From Hirundichthys speculiger (taxonomy: Eukaryota > Chordata > Actinopteri > Beloniformes > Exocoetidae), in assembly GCA_018398805.1 (NCBI GenBank), contig JAGFBZ010000900.1, positions 1,860,001-1,924,000 on the forward strand: a DNA stretch of 64,000 nt, given 5' to 3'. A program made the position numbers and the translations under genes. Positions 59,351 through 64,000 of this stretch are shown piece by piece (positions within the stretch are counted from its first letter, which is position 1; each line of letters begins with the position of its first letter). Under the pieces are notes generated by a model. It worked only from the letters and a program-made list of their open reading frames with translations. It ran no database searches and was not told the origin of the DNA.

Positions 59351-59703
59351 GGGGGGGGGTTCTTGGTTCTCTGCTCTGCCTGCCTGACTCCTCTTTCCTG
59401 GGTGGATGAATACCAGAGCAAATTGCCATCCTTGGACTGGAACACCACAGGTGCCTCTTCCTTAGGTGTGTCTTCCTCTGGAGCCTCTTCCTCATCATCT
59501 GTTGACTGGTCGGTCTCACAAAGGTCTGGATCAAAATCAGGATCAATGTTGTCTTCTATTTCTGAGACATCCTCCTCTATTTCTGGTTGAACTTCAATCC
59601 CCTGTTCATCAGGTTGAAATAAAAGGTCCAGAGCTTCTCTGACAAGAAATCTTCTGATGGGGCGCCTAGTCAATGTGTTCATAGTAAAATGAGGGCAATG
59701 CAC
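59299..59703 (-). pseudogene. piggyBac transposase N-terminal remnant
   Basis: A 134-residue frame. Residues 10-30 (LTRRPIRRFLVREALDLLF) precede a strongly acidic region (residues 35-85, rich in D/E, e.g. EIEEDVSEIEDNIDPDFDPD). Then comes FQSKDGNLLWYSS, the piggyBac motif resembling (S/K).(D/N)G...W. Acidic N-termini followed by such a motif are typical of PGBD-like transposases. The catalytic DDD core is absent. Downstream the frame runs into polyproline and HTHTHT encoded by the G26 and GT tracts, so the C-terminal end is an artefact of microsatellite expansion. Confidence 0.7.
59310..59359 (+). repeat. (GT)n plus 26-base G homopolymer
   Basis: GT run 59311-59333 followed by 26 consecutive G at 59334-59359. 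On the opposite strand this encodes proline in the piggyBac remnant. Such a run can form G-quadruplex; length in the assembly may be unreliable. Confidence 0.9.
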
Positions 59704-60606
59704 ACAAATAAACTATATATAGGGAGTCTCTGAGAAGATATGATACATTTTGTATAGGAAAGTGCGGTTCACGTGGGGAGATGGGCACATAAGCCTTGGA
59801 AAGGGATAATTCCCATAACAAACACCTAATTGTTGACTTTGAAATGTGGAACAAGTGTTATTGTTATACATTTAGTTTGGAAAGTGTTGTTCATGGGGGG
59901 GGATGGGCACATAAGCACCGGAATGAAGTGGGAAGAGGAGACACCTATTTGTTCAGTCTGAAAGGGGTTCAGGTGGGGTGGGGTGGTGTATGTGTGTGTG
60001 TGTGGGTGTGTGTGTGTGTGGTAGTGTATTTGTGGTTGTGTACAATCTGATGGATGAACACAATCCAGTGTCACCCTTTAATTTCCTATGGCGGTCATTT
60101 TTGACCGGGAACAACACAGGTGTTACAAAGTTGAATAAACTATTCAAAATTCAGAGAAAGTGGTGATCAGCAGTTATACATGTTCAAATGGCTAGTGTGG
60201 AGGATATCATAAGGCCCTGAGACAATCAAATGTAAAACACAATATTTATGATTGATGAAAGTAGGAAATCGGTCAGATTTGACCCGAACACGACAGAAAG
60301 GTTAAGGTGAAATAACAGTATAACTTTTGTGTTATGAGGTGGTGTCAGTTGTGAAAGAGTTTAATCTACGTCGGCATTTTGACAGCAAACACAGAGTTAA
60401 ATATGCTAAATTTAGCCTGCAAGAAAAACAAAGAATCACTTCCGCTTCTAAAACCAAGGTATTAGAAACTCTTACAACCACAAACCCTGAGTTTAATATA
60501 ATAATGACTTAAATATTTGACACTTGAATACATGATAAATGCAGAAACCGTTATTTAAGATTATAATAAGGTGTAGTTTAATTTACATTGTATTTTGTTA
60601 CGTAGA

Positions 60607-61280
60607 TGAAGAGCACAACGATGGCGCCTCAGGATCTCGTCACTGTGTGCCTGCATTCAAAATGCCATCAATAAAATGCACCTGCGTTCGTTGTCCATAA
60701 CACACACCTGTCCATACCATAACCCCTCCGCGATGGGCCACCCGATCCACAACGTTGACATCAGCAAACCGCTCACCCACATGATGCCATACACGCTTGT
60801 CTGCCATCTGCCCTGTACAGTGAAAACCAGGATTCATCACCTTCTCCAAAGTGCCAGATGGCATCGAATGTGAGCGTTCGCCCACTCAAGTCGGTTACGA
60901 TGACGGACTACAGTCAGGTCGAGACCCCGATGAGGACGACGAGCGTGCAGATGAGCTTCCCTGAGACGGTTTGTGTAGAAATTCTTTGAACATGCGGACC
61001 GATTGTTGCAGCAGCTGTCCGGGTGGCTGGTCGCAGATGGTCTTGGAGGTGAAGATGCTGGATGTGGAGGTCCTGGGCTAGTGTGGCTACACCTGGTTTG
61101 CGAATGTGAGGTCGGTTGGATGTGCTGCCAAACTGTCTGAAACGCCTTTGGAGACGGCTAATAGTAGAGAAATGAACATTTAATTCCCAGCAGCTCGGAT
61201 GGTTCATTCCTGCAGTCAGCGTCACTATCGCACCTTCCCTCAAAACTTGCGACATCTGCGCTGCGTGATAAAACTGCACA
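60607..61280 (-). pseudogene. Tc1-like transposase pseudogene
   Basis: The first frame (61279-60914) begins after the terminal region and reads STISRLQRRFRQFGSTSNRP, the paired helix-turn-helix linker, then RKPGVATLAQDLHIQHLHLQ and QRISTQTVSGKL, the second DNA-binding helix group. After a break, the second frame (60885-60640) reads RVWHHVGERFADVNVVDRVA, then GGVMVWTGVCYGQRTQVHFI and DGILNAGTQ, the region around the second catalytic acidic residue. The third acidic motif is lost with the hAT insertion on the left. One frameshift or deletion lies at about 60885-60914. The DDE-type transposase cuts at TA in the nucleus; this copy is dead. Confidence 0.85.
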
Positions 61281-61536
61281 TTTTAGAGTGGCCTTTTATT
61301 GTGGCCCTAACCCTAACCCAGCCCAAGGCACGCCTGTGTAATAATCGTGCTGTCTAATCAGCGTCTTGATATGCCGCACCTGTGAGGTGGATGGATTATC
61401 TCGGCAAAGAAGTGCTCATAAACACAGATTTAGGCAAATTTGTGAATAATATTTGAGAGAAATAAGCCTTTTGTGTGCGTAACAGTGAAAAATGGGGCAA
61501 AAACAAGTGTTGCATTTATATTTTTGTTCAGTGTAA

Positions 61537-63055
61537 GGAATGTGTGGGAGATGCAGAGAAATTAGCAGGAGTGCTTCGGGCTAGCAAATCTCAGCTGCTT
61601 GCAGCTGGTACCAGATCCAGAAAAGTGAGTGGGTGCTGCCTCCAAGCTACTAAGAGTTAGCCGAGCTGAGCGAGCAGGTGTTTCGCTCAGGATTCAGCGT
61701 TACCAAATGTGAGGGCACAAGGAGCAGCAGCTCATCTTGCAGACCAGATTTGCAAATTCATAGATCCCATTTCATTGCATGGGGAAAAAGATGGAGTCAT
61801 ACCCCAGCCCTGTAAGGTCATCAAAGCTGATTTAATGGGGAAAACTTAGAAACGTACAATGCTGAGGAGTACAAAGTTTTTTAAGGGATTATTAACTGCA
61901 GGCTCCTGCAGATCCCTGGATCCCTGTGCAGGCATAGATGATGGATAAATGGATAGATGGATGAATAATAACTGCTGAAGTGAAACTTTAAACAGAAATC
62001 TTAGTGCCGGCTCTCACTACAGACTGCTTATCATGTAAAATCGTTCCCTCCCCATGCATACTCTTCTTTTACTTTCTGCATATTACCTTACATTAATTCC
62101 TTTTCCAGTTGTTTCTGCCACTATTCAAAAGCACTGATGCTCATTCATTCTCATGTTGTTGTTCATCACTCTCCACTGCTGACATGTCGGTAGAAGGTCA
62201 ATTGATCTGTTTAGGGACTGTGAGAAATGTTTGAACCGATTGTTCATGGCGCACACGCACAGAATACCTGCAGACGCACACTGACAAAGGGCCCGTCACT
62301 TTATCAAGAGAGAAAGATAAACAACTCTGGATAGGGTGAGAGACAAGGTGGGGATGTTAAATGCGCTGCTCTAAATGTCTTCACACGTTTCCTGTTAACT
62401 GATGCTGAATAAGGGCATCTGTCCTTCTCAGGAAGATCTTCTGAGGGGTGTTTGTGTGTGAGTTGGTGGGTGATTATGTGCTTGCAAGCGTGACCTTTGG
62501 AGACTTGCTGTGTTTGCAGGTCTTTTCTTTGCAAAAAAATCAACCAATTAATCAAAAGGACAATAACGCAATTCATTACAGTAACAGTGTGTTTGATCTG
62601 AGAGGGAACAGTGAAATGAAATGTTCAAAGAATTTAGAGGAGCAGCAAGTGTAGGAGTTGGACAAAATAACGACAAAGTTGCTTTTAATATTCAGTTAAG
62701 CTGAATTCAGACAGATAGATGGATAGATCCTTAAAAGAAAATCATACTGCAGTATTGCAGTAACTGTCAGTATTTGAGTGTCTTCAAAAGAGTCGTTAAA
62801 ACTTTGTGAAGGAAATTGCAGCGGATCTGAAGAAGCTGACTGAAGACACACTTTTGCTGAAGGACTGTATTGTGAAGAGGCTGTCGATTATGTTTTTCAT
62901 TTTGTGAAGTATCTTCCTTCGAACAATCAGCTCGAGCAGCACTATGACAGTCCTCAGAATAGAACCAGCCTTCCTCATCAGTTTGGTCAGACAACAATAA
63001 CACATTTTCCCCTTCAGAATTTATCTCTGTCTCTGGTTACAACGGCTAATAACTG
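61537..63055. other. Unassigned spacer
   Basis: At about 61905-61960 a reversed L2-type tail (CTGCAGATCCCTGGATCCCT then ATGGATAAATGGATAGATGG) is visible. Nothing else is recognised. Confidence 0.5.
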
Positions 63056-63432
63056 AACGGCTTCCCAAACTTCAGAATACCAAGGCCCAATTTGAAGTGT
63101 GAAAAATCTTTTCAGCCCATGGAAACCTTTAATCACAACTGTGATCAACATGCAGGACTAGAAGCTACGTTCCGATATTAATGTAAGGGGTCAACAAATA
63201 AGGAGACACTTGTCATATTAAGTTAAGATGACAGTAGAATAACATTTAACTGGTTTGTTTTATTACTCCTTAATGTTTTTTTAAATCATTAATATTTTAC
63301 ACTAATTAAAAACATATTCTAAAATAAGATCAAGGATTTAAAACATGTTTAGTTTTAATGACCTCTCACTGGCCACCTGCAGTATCATGACGGCCCACCA
63401 GGGGGCCGCGGCCCACACTTTGGGAATCGCTG
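63056..63432. mobile_element. hAT MITE (copy 2, reversed)
   Basis: Reverse complement of 22250-22626: it starts near CTTCCCAAACTTCAGAATAC, has TTAATCACAACTGTGATCAA, and ends CACACTTTGGGAATCGCTG. The left terminal bases are degraded and no target duplication is clear. Confidence 0.8.
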
Positions 63433-63904
63433 CACTACATGATATACGTCATATATGTCAGATGATATACTTGCTCCCTCTGCAGCAAGAGCTACAGAGG
63501 GAAGTAGCTCTTGCTTCTCACCAGAAATGTTTGATTTGTTTGATATTGACAACCAGAAATGCACGGTTATAATAAGATTTGGTGACTCTGGGGGTCAGTA
63601 CAATTTTTCCACATTATTCCTGATCATGATTACTTTAGTTGCTTGGGAAATTATCATCCTGGAGTTTTGCACTACCCAGTAGGAATACATTGGTCACAGA
63701 AAATTGAGAAATGTGCAGATGTGACTTTAAAGTGCAGCGCTGTTGCAGGAGCAAGAAACTCATCACAGAATCTCCATGCTTCAGGGCGGGGGTCAGACTG
63801 CTGGGATTAAAGGCCTTTTGGGCATCCTCCATACATATAAACATGAATAAATATGAAAATACAGACATGTGAATTATGTGACAAACAAAATAAACTCAAT
63901 TTAA
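63433..63904. other. Unassigned spacer
   Basis: Nothing recognised. Confidence 0.5.
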
Positions 63905-64000
63905 GGCTTTTAAGTAAGTAAGTAAGTAAACTTTATTTATACAGCGCCCTTCACAGACCATGGTCACAGAGCGCTTCACAATTAATAAAAAATAAAAACA
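63905..64000. repeat. (AAGT)n and L2-type tail reaching the window edge
   Basis: AAGTAAGTAAGTAAGTAAAC followed by TTTATTTATACAGCGCCC and TTCACAGACCATGGTCACAG. This is the reversed 3' end of an L2/CR1-type LINE (AGCGC..TATATAAATAAA). The rest lies outside the window. Confidence 0.5.

Larger units (their letters stand above)
58998..60301 (-). mobile_element. piggyBac element (copy 2) nested in the hAT element
   Basis: TTAA at 58994-58997 and 60302-60305 flanks it. The ends CCTTTGTGTCGTGTTCG and CGAACACGACAGAAAGG are identical to those of copy 1 at 15253-15855. At 1304 bp it keeps an N-terminal transposase remnant on the minus strand (59299-59703) but not the catalytic domain. Confidence 0.9.
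58919..60512 (+). pseudogene. hAT (GTF2IRD2-like) BED-finger region, split by piggyBac
   Basis: The left part starts ATGTCCAAGAAAAGAAAAATT at 58917, reading MSKKRKIVAQGRQFHE before a stop; this is the usual N-terminus of the family. The right part (60321-60512) reads CYEVVSVVKEFNLRRHFDSK then H, the finger's second Cys and H-x4-H pair. The codon where the first Cys is expected (60321) is TAA. A SLQEKQRI segment follows, then the frame ends. The piggyBac element (58998-60301) sits between them, within the code for the stretch just before the finger. Confidence 0.7.
58657..60600 (+). mobile_element. hAT element nested in the Tc1 element
   Basis: CGTAGAT occurs at 58650-58656 and again at 60601-60607, a 7-base exact match (8 bp with one mismatch, TCGTAGAT/ACGTAGAT). 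It begins CACATGTGTCAAACACAAGG and continues CCAAATGTGGCCC, the start of a widespread hAT family with GTF2IRD2-like transposase. The transposase start and BED finger follow, split by piggyBac. The expected 3' terminal repeat is not intact; a TTTGACACTTG at about 60518 resembles it but lies 70 bp inside the duplication. The rest of the transposase is deleted. Confidence 0.65.
58475..61536 (-). mobile_element. Tc1/mariner transposon carrying nested insertions
   Basis: The left end TACTGAACAAAAATATAAAC and the right end TTTATATTTTTGTTCAGTGTA are inverted repeats. The next bases match too: TTTTTGCCCCCATTTTTCA on the left and AAAATGGGGCAAAAACAAG on the right. TA borders both sides. A Tc1-like transposase relic on the minus strand fills 60607-61280. 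The interval 58657-60600 is foreign (hAT, itself interrupted by piggyBac). Without it the element is about 1.1 kb. Confidence 0.85.

Noticed and set aside
61296..61315. CCCTAACCCTAACCC telomere-like motif
   Set aside because: Only about 2.5 units, lying inside the Tc1 element's terminal region; too short to indicate a telomere or interstitial telomeric block.

Overview
This window looks like repeat-dense, non-genic DNA from a ray-finned (teleost) fish. The evidence is the mixture of elements: Tc1-like transposons, many hAT families with BED-finger transposases, piggyBac and PIF/Harbinger relics, L2-clade and RTE/Rex3-type LINEs, a short LTR element, and abundant (AT)n, (CA)n and poly-A/T tracts in an AT-rich background. 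I found no host protein-coding exon, rRNA or tRNA that I can support. The species cannot be named from the sequence alone.

Layout. 1-2.1 kb: decayed hAT transposase gene with a Tc1-like MITE inside. 2.1-5.9 kb: AT-rich spacer and (AT)n tracts. 5.9-12.6 kb: hAT-rich block, with a small MITE, a hAT C-terminal fragment, a 1.37 kb hAT element with a perfect 8-bp target duplication, LINE and Tc1 scraps, and a 1.04 kb hAT element carrying a BED-like exon. 12.6-15.2 kb: unassigned. 15.25-20.2 kb: a short piggyBac derivative, an unclassified 1.4 kb repeat with E-box/YY1-like motif pairs, and a 2 kb L2 LINE on the minus strand. 20-31 kb: mostly unassigned, with a hAT MITE at 22.25 kb and a possible 2.9 kb composite at 24.5-27.4 kb. 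31.1-32.9 kb: LTR retrotransposon with both LTRs and a 5-bp target duplication. 34-37.6 kb: Harbinger and RTE fragments. 39.1-42.5 kb: Charlie-type hAT with target duplication and a decayed transposase on the minus strand. 44-46.4 kb: LINE tails. 47.7-52.9 kb: a large inverted-repeat structure built from ~180/195-bp tandem units and hosting two further transposons. 53-64 kb: L2-type tails, a second copy of the 7.2 kb hAT family, a three-level nest (Tc1 containing hAT containing piggyBac), and a reversed copy of the 22.25 kb MITE.

How it fits together: nothing here forms a host pathway. The window is a layered insertion record. Nine elements or nested insertions have boundaries supported by a duplicated target site, although TA and TTAA duplications carry little weight on their own. 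The most unusual structure is the palindromic tandem-unit element at 47,667-52,874, which I could not assign to a known superfamily. The longest open frames of the window lie in it and are best explained by unit lengths divisible by three.
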